From contig NZ_CP090003.1 in assembly GCF_021390195.1 (NCBI RefSeq), positions 291,001-355,000 on the forward strand: a stretch of DNA of 64,000 bases, read 5' to 3'. Positions within the stretch are counted from its first letter, which is position 1. Every line of letters begins with the position of its first letter. Positions 26,008 through 36,370 of this stretch are shown in pieces. The stretch comes from Flagellimonas sp. CMM7 (lineage in GTDB: Bacteria > Bacteroidota > Bacteroidia > Flavobacteriales > Flavobacteriaceae). Under the pieces are notes generated by a model. The model searched no databases, was not told the origin of the DNA, and saw nothing but the letters and a program-made list of their open reading frames with translations. Made by a program: the position numbers and the translations under genes.

Positions 26008-26050
26008 GAAAGTTATTTAGTGAAAATCTTTATCTCAGGTTTTCAAGTGG

Positions 26051-26058
26051 CAAATATA
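26051..26058 (-). promoter_or_regulatory. -7 box (TATATTTG) for yidC
   Basis: Read on the minus strand it is a full match to TAnnTTTG; a TTTG lies 22 bp upstream (26081-26084), inside the end of pyrG, at -33 spacing. The leader would be about 40 nt. Confidence 0.5.
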
Positions 26059-26074
26059 TGTCCAAAAGCGGAGT

Positions 26075-27763
<1,689 letters not shown>

Positions 27764-28000
27764 TCATTCCTTAGGAAATTCTTTTTGAATTTTTCTTATC
27801 ATGGGCTCTAGTCCGTTGTCCTTCACATCCAACATGGTAATCAAGTGTTCTCCCAACTTTCCCCTTGGAAATCCTTTCTGCCTGAACCACACCAAATAAG
27901 CCAATGGCAAATCGACCAAATAACGATCTTTATACTTACCAAAGGGCATTCTATAATGGGCAAGTTCCAGTAACTTTTCTTTGTCGGGTTGAATTTCCAT
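27764..28000 (-). CDS. DUF3820 family small protein
   Basis: 78 residues. The core AHYRMPFGKYKDRYLVDLPL and AYLVWFRQKGFP is the DUF3820 signature (Pro-Phe-Gly-Lys-Tyr-Lys), a family sometimes labelled putative quorum-sensing-regulated virulence factor after one Pseudomonas member; the same fold element occurs fused to exonucleases. Soluble, with no signal peptide. Role unknown. It is upstream of pyrG on the same strand and divergent from the Tat-exported isomerase-like gene across 44 bp. Confidence 0.85.
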   Translation of the reverse strand: MEIQPDKEKLLELAHYRMPFGKYKDRYLVDLPLAYLVWFRQKGFPRGKLGEHLITMLDVKDNGLEPMIRKIQKEFPKE

Positions 28001-28044
28001 TTGTATTTCTAAAATACTATCTTTCTGGGTATAAATACCTAATC

Positions 28045-28908
28045 ATGAAGAGAAGAAATTTCATAGCTGCCGCTGCCGCTGGATCTGCAGCTATGGTAAC
28101 CACCTCATCCTTAGCACAAAGTCAAGAATCAAATAAGGATTTTGAGCTAAAGAACAACATTAATCATAGTGTATGTCAATGGTGTTTTGGCCATTTGCCT
28201 TTAGAAGAGTTTCTTCAAATATTGAATGGATTAGGGATAAAAGCAATTGACCTTATAGGCCCAAAAGACTGGCCCCTTCTAAAAAAGTATGATATTCATT
28301 GTTCTATGTGCAATGGTGCGGAAATTAGTTTGACAGAGGGATGGAACGATCCAAAATACCATGAAGAGCTTATACAAAACTATACGGAGGTTATTCCTCA
28401 GGTAGCTGAAGCCGGATATACCAACCTCATCTGCTTTAGTGGCAACCGAAGAGGAATAAACGATTATGTTGGGCTTCAAAATTGTGTTGACGGACTTTCC
28501 AAGATTATGCCTTTGGCGGAGAAACATGGAGTGGTAATTCAAATGGAATTGTTCAACCAAGTCAATCATCCAGATTATATGTGTGACAGTTCCATATGGG
28601 GGGTGGAACTTTGCAAACATCTGAGCAGTGACAATTTTAAACTTCTTTTTGATATCTACCATATGCAAATACAAGAAGGCGACATTATTCGAAGTATTCA
28701 AAATTATCATCCCTACTTTGGGCACTATCATACCGCGGGTGTACCTGGGCGGCATGAGATTGATGAAACCCAAGAATTGTATTACCCTGCCATCATGAAA
28801 GCAATTTTAGATACAGGTTTTACTGGTCACGTGGCACAAGAGTTTATTACAACTTGGGATGACAAGATTGAAGCCCTTAAAGATGCTTTTTTACGGTGCG
28901 ATGTCTAA
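28045..28908 (+). CDS. Tat-exported hydroxypyruvate isomerase-like TIM-barrel protein
   Basis: 287 residues from the ATG at 28045. MKRRNFIAAAAAGSAAMVTT is a twin-arginine signal (RR-N-F followed by an Ala-rich core), so the protein is exported folded. The mature domain is an AP-endonuclease-2 / xylose-isomerase-like TIM barrel: LNGLGIKAIDLIG, VVIQMELFNQ (metal Glu), LFDIYHMQIQEGDI (metal Asp/His), YFGHYHTAGVPGRHEID and HVAQEFI. Closest in pattern to hydroxypyruvate isomerase Hyi, which interconverts hydroxypyruvate and tartronate semialdehyde. Export of this fold is common in Bacteroidota sugar loci; the substrate is unknown. Its end overlaps the convergent hydrolase gene by 4 bp. Confidence 0.85.
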   Translation: MKRRNFIAAAAAGSAAMVTTSSLAQSQESNKDFELKNNINHSVCQWCFGHLPLEEFLQILNGLGIKAIDLIGPKDWPLLKKYDIHCSMCNGAEISLTEGWNDPKYHEELIQNYTEVIPQVAEAGYTNLICFSGNRRGINDYVGLQNCVDGLSKIMPLAEKHGVVIQMELFNQVNHPDYMCDSSIWGVELCKHLSSDNFKLLFDIYHMQIQEGDIIRSIQNYHPYFGHYHTAGVPGRHEIDETQELYYPAIMKAILDTGFTGHVAQEFITTWDDKIEALKDAFLRCDV

Positions 28909-29975
28909 TTAAATAAGGCTGGTACTATATAATTATTCATTAACTCGTTTGTATAACTATGGGCTTTTCTGTTTCCATAGTTAGTGGTGGTAATTATAAC
29001 TACGGCTTCCAATTCTGGAATTGCCAGAACTTTTTGCCCACCACTTCCGGACATGTAATATGATTTGTACTTTTTATCGCTTCCAAAAGACTTCAACCAT
29101 AACAAATATCCGTAATCAGTTCCTTCTCTTGCATTTGCTTTGGGTGTAATGGCCTTCTGTATCCATTCTTTTGAAAGAATTTGTTTTCCGTCCCATTCGC
29201 CATTTTGAAGAAACATTTGGATAATCTTTAAAAAATCACGGCTTCTGTATTCACTTCCACCAGCTGTATTTAAAACACCCGAAGGCGTATAGTGCAATTT
29301 ATAATCCTTAATATTTAATGGGTCAAATAAGTTTTGTATTGCAAAACTGTCCAAGGGCATCTCTACGGCATTTTCAACAACTACAGCCATTGTCGCAGCT
29401 CCGGCAGAGCAATAGCTCATAGCCCTACCATAAGGGGAGTCTTTCGGTTTAGGCCCAAATGGAAACGAACGTATTGGAAGGTCTACAAAAAACTGAAGCC
29501 AATCTTCAACAATATACATGCGCTCTTCATTGCCTCTCGAAAACATATTGTCATCATCACATTCAAGCATAGAGCTCATCGTCAACAGATCTTCTATTGT
29601 AATTTGTTGTTTTCTAGGATCTTGATTTTTTATGGGCAATTCTGGTTTCAGGTATTTAAAAATCTCTTCCTTTTCCGATTTTACATACCCTTTATCTATA
29701 GCTATTCCAGTAAGGATAGTAGCCATAGTCTTGGTAACAGACCGTGTGTTCCTCAGCGTATTTACATCTGTTCCATTATAATATTTTTCAAAAACCAGTT
29801 TTCCTTGCCCCGCTACCAAAACACTTGTAATCCTTTCATAGTCTCCATTATCAATCTTTTTATCCATTTCTTTGAAGAGTGCATGGTCTATTCTGTTTTT
29901 CTCAGAAAAGTCCAATTGAGCGCTTAGAGAAATTGGAACCGCAATCATTAATACTAACCAGATAAATTTGTTCAT
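28905..29975 (-). CDS. Secreted serine hydrolase, beta-lactamase / class C family
   Basis: 356 residues with a Sec signal peptide (KFIWLVLMIAVPISLSAQ). The class C beta-lactamase/esterase fold is shown by the nucleophile motif TRSVTKTMATIL (S-x-x-K) near residue 94, the second motif SYCSAGAATMA (Y-x-S in place of Y-x-N) near residue 193, and the late SGSGGQKVLAIP replacing KTG. Such proteins hydrolyse esters, D-amino peptides or lactams in the periplasm; true beta-lactamase activity is not indicated. Transcribed alone. Downstream of the AraC regulator gene on the same strand by 80 bp, which may control it. Confidence 0.88.
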   Translation of the reverse strand: MNKFIWLVLMIAVPISLSAQLDFSEKNRIDHALFKEMDKKIDNGDYERITSVLVAGQGKLVFEKYYNGTDVNTLRNTRSVTKTMATILTGIAIDKGYVKSEKEEIFKYLKPELPIKNQDPRKQQITIEDLLTMSSMLECDDDNMFSRGNEERMYIVEDWLQFFVDLPIRSFPFGPKPKDSPYGRAMSYCSAGAATMAVVVENAVEMPLDSFAIQNLFDPLNIKDYKLHYTPSGVLNTAGGSEYRSRDFLKIIQMFLQNGEWDGKQILSKEWIQKAITPKANAREGTDYGYLLWLKSFGSDKKYKSYYMSGSGGQKVLAIPELEAVVIITTTNYGNRKAHSYTNELMNNYIVPALFN

Positions 29976-30055
29976 TTCTATTGTTTTTTGATTATCTCAA
30001 CAAAATAAATCAAGCATTTACGATAAAAATAGAATGAAATTAACACGAAACAGAA

Positions 30056-30859
30056 TTAGAGAAACTTCTGCCTAAAAATTTTTGGGGTTTCTTTGAAATA
30101 ATGCTTGAACGTTCGCGTAAAATGACTTTGATCAGAAAATCCGCAAGAATGCGCTATCTCAGTAAGAGAGTAATTCTGATTTCCCAATAGATGAATAGCT
30201 TTTTTAATTTTATGGCTTCTGATATAATCTCCCAATGTGGTATTGAGGTATTTTGGGATACTGCGAGACAAGTGCACAGGGTGCACACCTAAAATTTTGG
30301 AAAGGGAGGATAATGTTAAGTCATTAGAATCATCATATATCAATTGTCTTAAATTTTCTATCCATTCTGGTTCTGTTTTTATTGGGGTTAAATCCTCTCC
30401 CCATACTTCTTCACAAAGTTGCGAAACCAATACATCTAAAGATACAGTGGAATACTTATCGTTACATTTAAACTCATAGTAGATTTTTGCCAAGGTTTGG
30501 TGCAGTCTTGGATCTTTCATAAGTCCGCTGCCTTCCCAAAGGTTTTCGTTTAGGTTTTTCTTTCCGAAACAATTTCGATCTAATTCAATATGAAAACCTT
30601 TTGCTAAACGAGTTTCTTTTGTATTCATGTGCATTTCTTGCCAATTATGAAACAAAAAGCTGCCAGGAGGACACAGTGTAGTACCTCCCCTATTGATATC
30701 TTTAAGGTTTCCGTCCAAGACATACATGAAGTAGGGGTTTTCATGATAATGCCAATCTGTTTGCGGTAAATTATAATCATATTCGGAAAAAGAAACACCT
30801 ACATTTTCTAATTCCAATTTACGGATGCCGTAATAGTTGCCCTTTTCTAGAATTTTCAT
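30056..30859 (-). CDS. AraC family transcriptional regulator with cupin sensor
   Basis: 267 residues. The N-terminal half is a cupin-like sensor (WHYHENPYFMYVLDGNL, CPPGSFLFHNWQEMHMN) that binds a small ligand. The C-terminal half is a double helix-turn-helix of the AraC type, with LSLSSLSKILGVHPVHLSRS and KAIHLLGNQNYSLTEIAHSC, followed by GFSDQSHFTRTFKHYF. It is probably a cytoplasmic activator responding to a metabolite. The target is unknown; the co-directional serine hydrolase gene is the nearest candidate. Confidence 0.92.
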   Translation of the reverse strand: MKILEKGNYYGIRKLELENVGVSFSEYDYNLPQTDWHYHENPYFMYVLDGNLKDINRGGTTLCPPGSFLFHNWQEMHMNTKETRLAKGFHIELDRNCFGKKNLNENLWEGSGLMKDPRLHQTLAKIYYEFKCNDKYSTVSLDVLVSQLCEEVWGEDLTPIKTEPEWIENLRQLIYDDSNDLTLSSLSKILGVHPVHLSRSIPKYLNTTLGDYIRSHKIKKAIHLLGNQNYSLTEIAHSCGFSDQSHFTRTFKHYFKETPKIFRQKFL

Positions 30860-30909
30860 ACACTATAAAGAGTACGAAATATGCCAAACGTTACAACCGA
30901 CAATAAAAT

Positions 30910-31440
30910 TTAGTTTTTATCCAAAGCCTTGGCTATCTTCTTGTTCCACTCCAATTGCTTTTCAGCGTTTCTAGAAAAGCTGGTTTCCCAGTCGTATAAA
31001 TCTTGAAAATCTTCTAATTCCTTTAAAATTTCCTTGTAGATTTTCCGTATCTCGGCCTTTACATTATCTGAAAAAGAAGTACGTTTCAGCTTATCCCTCA
31101 TCTTACGGGCAAAGAGTTCAGAAATATCAAAATGGAGTTGTTCATGACTCAAGATCAAGTCATCACAAATTTCTGGTTTGTACCAAGATTCATTTGGGTA
31201 GAAAAAAGCATTTACTTCAAAATCCAACTCTACTTCATGGTGAATTAAATTTGCAGAGTATTTATAACTTATCCCGCTTGCGGTAGTGGCTGCCGGTACT
31301 GCAGCTGGTGGGACTTTACCCCTAAAATCTGCCCAAGTAAGGCGCTCACTGGAATCCCATAAGATACCCTCTTCAATTTCTTGGGCATATCCAAAAAAAC
31401 AAAGAAATAAAAGGCATCCTATAGCAATTACTTTACCCAA
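30910..31440 (-). CDS. Secreted DUF922-type putative zinc protease
   Basis: 176 residues beginning with TTG; an in-frame stop lies four codons upstream and no ATG is nearby. A Sec signal (VIAIGCLLFLCFFGYAQ) leads into LTWADFRGKVP and SGISYKYSANLIHHEVELDF. The HExxH sequence HEQLHFDISE at about residue 115 is the metal site expected of DUF922 proteins, which are predicted zinc-dependent proteases. The C-terminal third is helical and charged. It is the last gene of the guaA operon: its start overlaps the OsmC gene by 13 bp, so it is probably translated by coupling, which also fits the weak TTG. Confidence 0.78.
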   Translation of the reverse strand: MGKVIAIGCLLFLCFFGYAQEIEEGILWDSSERLTWADFRGKVPPAAVPAATTASGISYKYSANLIHHEVELDFEVNAFFYPNESWYKPEICDDLILSHEQLHFDISELFARKMRDKLKRTSFSDNVKAEIRKIYKEILKELEDFQDLYDWETSFSRNAEKQLEWNKKIAKALDKN

Positions 31441-31832
31441 TGAAATTCAATTATTTTTTCAATATCAGGGTGTAAGCTATAATGTACAGGACAAGTGTTC
31501 GCAGTATTCGTTAAAATTTTCCTATGCTTTTCAGAAACATTTTCAGGAAGTTCCATTTTCACTTCAATTTTAGAAATGCGTCTTGGGTTTGCAGCCATGT
31601 GTTTGGTAATCTCGGCAGTAGAGCCGGACAAATCCACTTCCAAGTCCCTAGCTTTAATCCCCATCATGGTCAGCATGCAACTTCCTAAACCGGTAGCTAC
31701 GGTATCTGTGGGTGAAAATGCTTGTCCCAATCCGTTGTTATCAACTGGGGCATCCGTAATAAATTCATTGTTAGACCTTAGATGCAAACATGTGGTCCGT
31801 AATTCTCCTGTATAAGTAACTTTAGAGGTCAT
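31428..31832 (-). CDS. OsmC/Ohr family thiol peroxidase-like protein
   Basis: 134 residues. The two redox Cys are in TGLGSCMLTMMG (residue about 52) and TANTCPVHYSL (residue about 115), the paired layout of OsmC/Ohr peroxidases that reduce organic hydroperoxides through a dithiol. The N-terminal beta-sheet ([18 protein letters not shown]) and the helix SPTDTVATGL also fit. OsmC-type versus the YhfA branch cannot be decided. It sits between the LysM/PBP gene (11-bp overlap) and the DUF922 gene (13-bp overlap) in one operon led by guaA. Confidence 0.9.
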   Translation of the reverse strand: MTSKVTYTGELRTTCLHLRSNNEFITDAPVDNNGLGQAFSPTDTVATGLGSCMLTMMGIKARDLEVDLSGSTAEITKHMAANPRRISKIEVKMELPENVSEKHRKILTNTANTCPVHYSLHPDIEKIIEFHWVK

Positions 31833-33957
31833 CTAACTTTATTTCTTTAATTCGTAATCCATTATACTCCATTAAATAGCAGGCCGTGTTATAATATCCA
31901 GAAGACCAGTTATTCAAATAATTGAAACTGTTCCCCGTATATTCCGTAAGCCCTATAATCTTGGAGGTTTCAAAAAGGTTGTTTTTATGGGCAAGTTTTA
32001 ATAAAACATCAAAAGTCACATCAAAACCACGTACAGCATAGCGGTCAGGTTTTAAGCCTTTGTATCGCTTTCTATATGCTTTGGTAAAGGCATCAGTTGC
32101 GGCTTCTCTATAAAAAGATGGGTACGTAAATTTTAAATTGGAAAGGTGAGCACTGGATACCGCATCACTTTCAAAAGCACTATTGAAATTTGTAGTGAAC
32201 ATCTTTACAGGAGTCTCTTCTGAAATTGCCGAATTTAGAATGGAACTAACGCTGGACACCATATTAGGTTGATCTGTTTCTACAAATACCCAGTTCTCCT
32301 TAGTCTCGGAAAGCATGATCAGAAATTCATCCAAATGCAATGATTTATTATCAATGATTTTTGCGATTTGAGCTGTTGGAAACTTAGATATAATAGAGTC
32401 ATAGGCCACTTGATGGGTAGAGTCGGCAATAATAACCACATTTTGATCTGTGTACTTTTTTTCCATATAGGAAAGCATTTTTTGTCGGAGAATAGCATCC
32501 GTTGGAACGGAAAAATATACATTGCTATGGCTCAATTGACTATCTGAAGCTATTGGCGAGATTACCGGGATGTTTTTGGAAGCAGCCTGCACAGCAACCT
32601 CATTCAAAGCGCTTGAAGACACCGGGCCAATAATGGCATTTACTCCCAAGAGATTTTCTCTAAACAAAATTTCTTTGACTTTAGCTTGGCTCAACTCCGT
32701 ATCAAAAGTTTTTACATCAACTGAGACACCCATTTTCTTGATGGAGTCCAATGCTACCAACGCCCCAGAGTAGAACCCTACACTTAAGCTAATATCCTTC
32801 CTTGTCTCTATTTGACTTATGGTCTTCTTTCTATCATTAAAATTAACTCGGTCCAATCTAAAAGGCAGCATAAAAACCAACTTTGGCCTGTTTTCAACAT
32901 TGATGCTATCTATTAGATTAATTTTATCCAAGACCAAGGCATTTTTAACTTCTAGACCTGTGGCATTATCCTTGGGGAGCTTTAAAACCATACCCGCTTT
33001 AAGGCCATTCTCCAAATCCGGGTTCAATTCAAACAATTCGTCTCTAGTAATTTTTAAATTTTGGGTAAGCCTAAAAATGTTTTGTTTTGGTTTTACTTCG
33101 TAAAAAATGAAATTTTCCGTATTCACTTCTCCAGAGGTATCCTTTTTCTTGGGAAGGCGTATAACCATTCCCTCCTTAAGGCCGCCAAGTTTCATGATTT
33201 CAGGATTCAGTTTTACTATAGAATCTGAAGGAATACCATACTCTTTCCCTAAACTATACAATGTCTGTTTGGGCGGCACTGTAAATGAGGTAAATAAATC
33301 TACTTCTTGATTTTCTAGGCTGTCTCCTTTAGGTCTTGGTAAATTTAGTTCTTGCCCTACTGCCAAATAATCTGAGCTTTTGCTTAGGTCAGGATTTAGT
33401 ATAACCAAGCTATCCACCGTGATTCCGTATTTATGGGCAATACTCCATCTTGTTTCTTTAGGTTGTACAGTATACGTCTCAAAATCCAGTGCCCGCTCAT
33501 CTTCTGGTGTAGGTTCTGGGAATTTGGGTATTTGCAACACCATACCTTTTTTTAGAGGTTCTGAATATAACTGTCTGTTGTAACGCTTTAGTTGTTCCTC
33601 CGTAATCTCGTAGCGTTGGGTAAGTCCAAACAAGGTTTCTCTTTTCCTTACCCTATGTCTAGAAAAGCTTAATGGTTTTTCTTGCTCTTCTACTTTTTCT
33701 TCTTCAGCCTTTTCTTGTGGTTCTATTACTGAACCATCCAAAGGAATAATCAAAATGGTGTTTGCTTTTACATCCGAAGCCGTTTTGATTTCCTTGTTGG
33801 ATTGCAAGATGGTAAAAGGAGTAACGCGGTATTTTTGAGAGATGCTTTGCAATGTCTCTCCTTCTTTAACCGCATGAGTGGTATACTTCTGTGCAGAAAC
33901 TTGAATTGAAGCCAAGAAAAAGGCAACAACACTAAGTCTTAAAATATGTTTTTTCAT
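31822..33957 (-). CDS. LysM-repeat protein fused to a periplasmic-binding (type I) domain
   Basis: 711 residues from the ATG at 33957, whose ATGA overlaps the guaA TGA. Sec signal [20 protein letters not shown]. Five LysM modules follow, near residues 25-70, 95-140, 160-205, 220-265 and 285-330 (for example [20 protein letters not shown] and [19 protein letters not shown]), which bind peptidoglycan or related glycans. From about residue 365 there is a type I periplasmic-binding fold like that of branched amino-acid receptors ([62 protein letters not shown]). No transporter genes adjoin, so a sensor or scaffold role at the cell wall is inferred. Confidence 0.88.
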   Translation of the reverse strand: MKKHILRLSVVAFFLASIQVSAQKYTTHAVKEGETLQSISQKYRVTPFTILQSNKEIKTASDVKANTILIIPLDGSVIEPQEKAEEEKVEEQEKPLSFSRHRVRKRETLFGLTQRYEITEEQLKRYNRQLYSEPLKKGMVLQIPKFPEPTPEDERALDFETYTVQPKETRWSIAHKYGITVDSLVILNPDLSKSSDYLAVGQELNLPRPKGDSLENQEVDLFTSFTVPPKQTLYSLGKEYGIPSDSIVKLNPEIMKLGGLKEGMVIRLPKKKDTSGEVNTENFIFYEVKPKQNIFRLTQNLKITRDELFELNPDLENGLKAGMVLKLPKDNATGLEVKNALVLDKINLIDSINVENRPKLVFMLPFRLDRVNFNDRKKTISQIETRKDISLSVGFYSGALVALDSIKKMGVSVDVKTFDTELSQAKVKEILFRENLLGVNAIIGPVSSSALNEVAVQAASKNIPVISPIASDSQLSHSNVYFSVPTDAILRQKMLSYMEKKYTDQNVVIIADSTHQVAYDSIISKFPTAQIAKIIDNKSLHLDEFLIMLSETKENWVFVETDQPNMVSSVSSILNSAISEETPVKMFTTNFNSAFESDAVSSAHLSNLKFTYPSFYREAATDAFTKAYRKRYKGLKPDRYAVRGFDVTFDVLLKLAHKNNLFETSKIIGLTEYTGNSFNYLNNWSSGYYNTACYLMEYNGLRIKEIKLDDL

Positions 33958-35486
33958 TCCCATTCTATAGTTGCAGGTGGCTTTGAGCTAATGTCATACA
34001 CTACTCTATTAACGCCTTTGACCTTATTTATTATATCATTGGATGTCTTTTGTAGGAATTCATAGGGCAAATTGACCCAATCTGCCGTCATACCATCAGT
34101 ACTTTCCACAGCTCTTAAAGCTACACATTTTTCATATGTCCGTTCATCTCCCATTACTCCTACACTATTTACGGGCAAAAGCATAGCTCCGGCCTGCCAA
34201 ACCTTGTCATATAATCCCCATTTTTTCAATCCATCAATAAAAATAGCATCCACTTCTTGTAAGATAGACACCTTTTCTGCTGTAATGTCACCTAAAATAC
34301 GGATTCCCAAACCTGGGCCAGGAAAAGGATGGCGACCAAGAATTGCTGCATCCATATCTAAATTTCTTCCAACCCTACGTACCTCATCTTTAAACAACAA
34401 CTGCAAGGGTTCTACAATTTTCAACTTCATATAATCAGGCAATCCACCTACATTATGATGACTTTTAATGACCGCTGAAGGGCCTCCACTTGCTGAAACC
34501 GATTCTATACGGTCAGGATAAATGGTGCCTTGTGCCAACCATTTTGCATTTTCTACCTTATGTGCTTCATCATCAAAAACTTCAATAAAAACCCTCCCTA
34601 TAATCTTTCTTTTGGTTTCAGGATCCGACTCTCCTTTCAAAGCATCCAAAAAACGTGCCGAAGCATCAACACCTTTTACATTCAACCCCATGTGCTTATA
34701 TTGGTCAAGAACGCTATCAAACTCATTTTTACGTAACAATCCGTTGTTCACAAAAATGCAATGTAAATGGGTTCCTATAGCTTTATGCAGTAACATGGCC
34801 GCTACACTGGAATCCACACCTCCAGAAAGCCCCAAAATCACCTTGTCATCCCCAATTTTTTCTTTGAGTTCTTGAACGGTGGTTTCCACAAATGCATCTG
34901 GGGTCCAATCTTGTTGTAGACCTGCAATGTTTACTAAAAAGTTTTCCAACAACTCTTTACCATCTTTTGTATGATATACTTCTGGATGAAACTGAATGCC
35001 AAACGTTTTTTCATTTTCAATACGAAAAGCAGCATTTTCTACATCCTGTGTGCTTGCTAAGCGTGTTGCACCACTGGGTAATTCTTTTATGGTATCACTA
35101 TGGCTCATCCAAACCTGACTGTTTTCATCAATACCTTTTAAAAATTCCTCGTCTTCCTTCACATAGGACAAATTAGCCCTTCCGTATTCTCGTGTGGCTG
35201 ATGGTGCCACATTACCTCCATGAAAGTGCGCCAAATATTGAGCTCCGTAGCAGATGCCCAGCAAAGGTTTTTTTCCTTTGATTTCAGATAAATCTGGATG
35301 CGGGACATTATCCCCTCTAACAGAATGAGGAGACCCTGAAAGAATTACCGCTTTATAGGCTGATAAATCCTTAGGTGGATTGTTATAAGGTTTTATTTCT
35401 GAGTAAATGTTAAGCTCCCTAACGCGTCTTGCGATCAACTGTGTGTATTGGGAACCAAAATCTAGGATAAGTACGTTGTTATGCAT
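33954..35486 (-). CDS. guaA: GMP synthase (glutamine-hydrolysing)
   Basis: 510 residues from the ATG at 35486, the normal start ([19 protein letters not shown]). It converts XMP to GMP. Class I glutaminase motifs: [12 protein letters not shown] with the nucleophile Cys near residue 78, and [11 protein letters not shown] with His and Glu near residue 168. ATP-pyrophosphatase motif: [18 protein letters not shown] near residue 215. The dimerisation domain ends with [13 protein letters not shown]. It leads a four-gene operon with LysM/PBP, OsmC and DUF922 genes, all overlapping. A consensus -7 box lies 3 bp before the ATG. Confidence 0.98.
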   Translation of the reverse strand: MHNNVLILDFGSQYTQLIARRVRELNIYSEIKPYNNPPKDLSAYKAVILSGSPHSVRGDNVPHPDLSEIKGKKPLLGICYGAQYLAHFHGGNVAPSATREYGRANLSYVKEDEEFLKGIDENSQVWMSHSDTIKELPSGATRLASTQDVENAAFRIENEKTFGIQFHPEVYHTKDGKELLENFLVNIAGLQQDWTPDAFVETTVQELKEKIGDDKVILGLSGGVDSSVAAMLLHKAIGTHLHCIFVNNGLLRKNEFDSVLDQYKHMGLNVKGVDASARFLDALKGESDPETKRKIIGRVFIEVFDDEAHKVENAKWLAQGTIYPDRIESVSASGGPSAVIKSHHNVGGLPDYMKLKIVEPLQLLFKDEVRRVGRNLDMDAAILGRHPFPGPGLGIRILGDITAEKVSILQEVDAIFIDGLKKWGLYDKVWQAGAMLLPVNSVGVMGDERTYEKCVALRAVESTDGMTADWVNLPYEFLQKTSNDIINKVKGVNRVVYDISSKPPATIEWE

Positions 35487-35489
35487 GGG

Positions 35490-35497
35490 CAAAAATA
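35490..35497 (-). promoter_or_regulatory. -7-type box (TATTTTTG) touching the guaA start
   Basis: Read on the minus strand it is a full match to TAnnTTTG, with only CCC between it and the ATG. If functional, transcription would begin at or next to the start codon. Confidence 0.4.
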
Positions 35498-35668
35498 GCA
35501 ATTTGCTTCAGTAGAAAAAGTATCTTTTCAGGGATATTTATAATAACTTTTTTAATGGTTTATCAACATAGCTTTATCGTCTCTATTTTCCTGCTTTTAT
35601 TGACTCTTTTTATCCTAAAACGACTGGAATATAACGTTAAGTAGTTTTTTTCTTAACATTATTCACCA

Positions 35669-35676
35669 TTTCTTTG
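35669..35676 (+). promoter_or_regulatory. Possible -7 box (TTTCTTTG) for pgmB-GH65
   Basis: Seven of eight positions match TAnnTTTG, with a T7 run 17 bp upstream. A 6-bp inverted repeat (GTTAAG at 35636-35641, CTTAAC at 35652-35657) surrounds the T-run and could be an operator. The leader would be about 17 nt. Confidence 0.35.
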
Positions 35677-35697
35677 CGTTTCCTAAACACACAAACC

Positions 35698-36357
35698 ATG
35701 ATTAAAGGATTTATCTTCGATTTAGACGGGGTTATTACCGATACTGCAGAATCTCATTACAATGCATGGAAAAAACTGTCCGATGATATGGGCTGGGATT
35801 TTGACCATGAGGTCAATGATAAACTCCGGGGTATTTCCCGTATGGATTCTATTCAAGTTATCCTGGACCATAACAACACTACTTTAGATGAGAAGACTTT
35901 AGCTGCACTTGCTACTAAAAAAAATGATATCTATGTTGCCAGTCTTGAGACCATGACTCCAGAGGATTACTTACCAGGAGCCAAAGAATTATTGACCCAT
36001 TTAAGAACAGAAGGGTTTAGTGTAGCACTGGGAAGTGCCAGTAAAAATGCAGTAAAAGTACTGGAACAGCTCAATGCATCTGGGTATTTTGATGTTATTG
36101 GCGATGGAAACAGCGTTTCTAAAAGTAAACCTGAACCAGATATTTTTCTCTATGGTGCTGAAAAATTAAATCTGCAACCTGAAGAATGTATTGTTTTTGA
36201 AGATGCAGAAAGTGGTATAGATGCTGCCAAAGCGGGCGGATTTTATAGTGTGGGAATAGGGCCAGAAGAACGTGTAGGCCATGCCAATTTGCGGTTTGAC
36301 ACCATGGCAGAAGCCACATTATTCGAAATAAAATCTTATTTTAAAGACTTGTTTTAA
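35698..36357 (+). CDS. pgmB: Beta-phosphoglucomutase
   Basis: 219 residues from the ATG at 35698, the usual start. HAD-superfamily enzyme interconverting beta-glucose 1-phosphate and glucose 6-phosphate in the cytoplasm. Motif I is FIFDLDGVITDTAESHY with the phosphorylated Asp and the acid-base Asp, followed by the cap-domain RGISRMDSI; motif II SVALGSASKNA; motif III Lys in SKSKPEPDIF; motif IV VFEDAESGIDAAKAGG. It precedes the GH65 gene by 13 bp. In maltose and trehalose phosphorolysis, GH65 phosphorylases feed this enzyme. Confidence 0.95.
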   Translation: MIKGFIFDLDGVITDTAESHYNAWKKLSDDMGWDFDHEVNDKLRGISRMDSIQVILDHNNTTLDEKTLAALATKKNDIYVASLETMTPEDYLPGAKELLTHLRTEGFSVALGSASKNAVKVLEQLNASGYFDVIGDGNSVSKSKPEPDIFLYGAEKLNLQPEECIVFEDAESGIDAAKAGGFYSVGIGPEERVGHANLRFDTMAEATLFEIKSYFKDLF

Positions 36358-36370
36358 AAGTCTTTAAATA

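Noticed and set aside
27904..28044. 47-codon N-terminal extension of the Tat-exported isomerase-like protein
   Set aside because: It overlaps the DUF3820 gene on the other strand and would bury a clear twin-arginine signal peptide.
28905..29975. Antibiotic-resistance beta-lactamase
   Set aside because: The second and third active-site motifs differ from class C beta-lactamases; an esterase or peptidase role is likelier.
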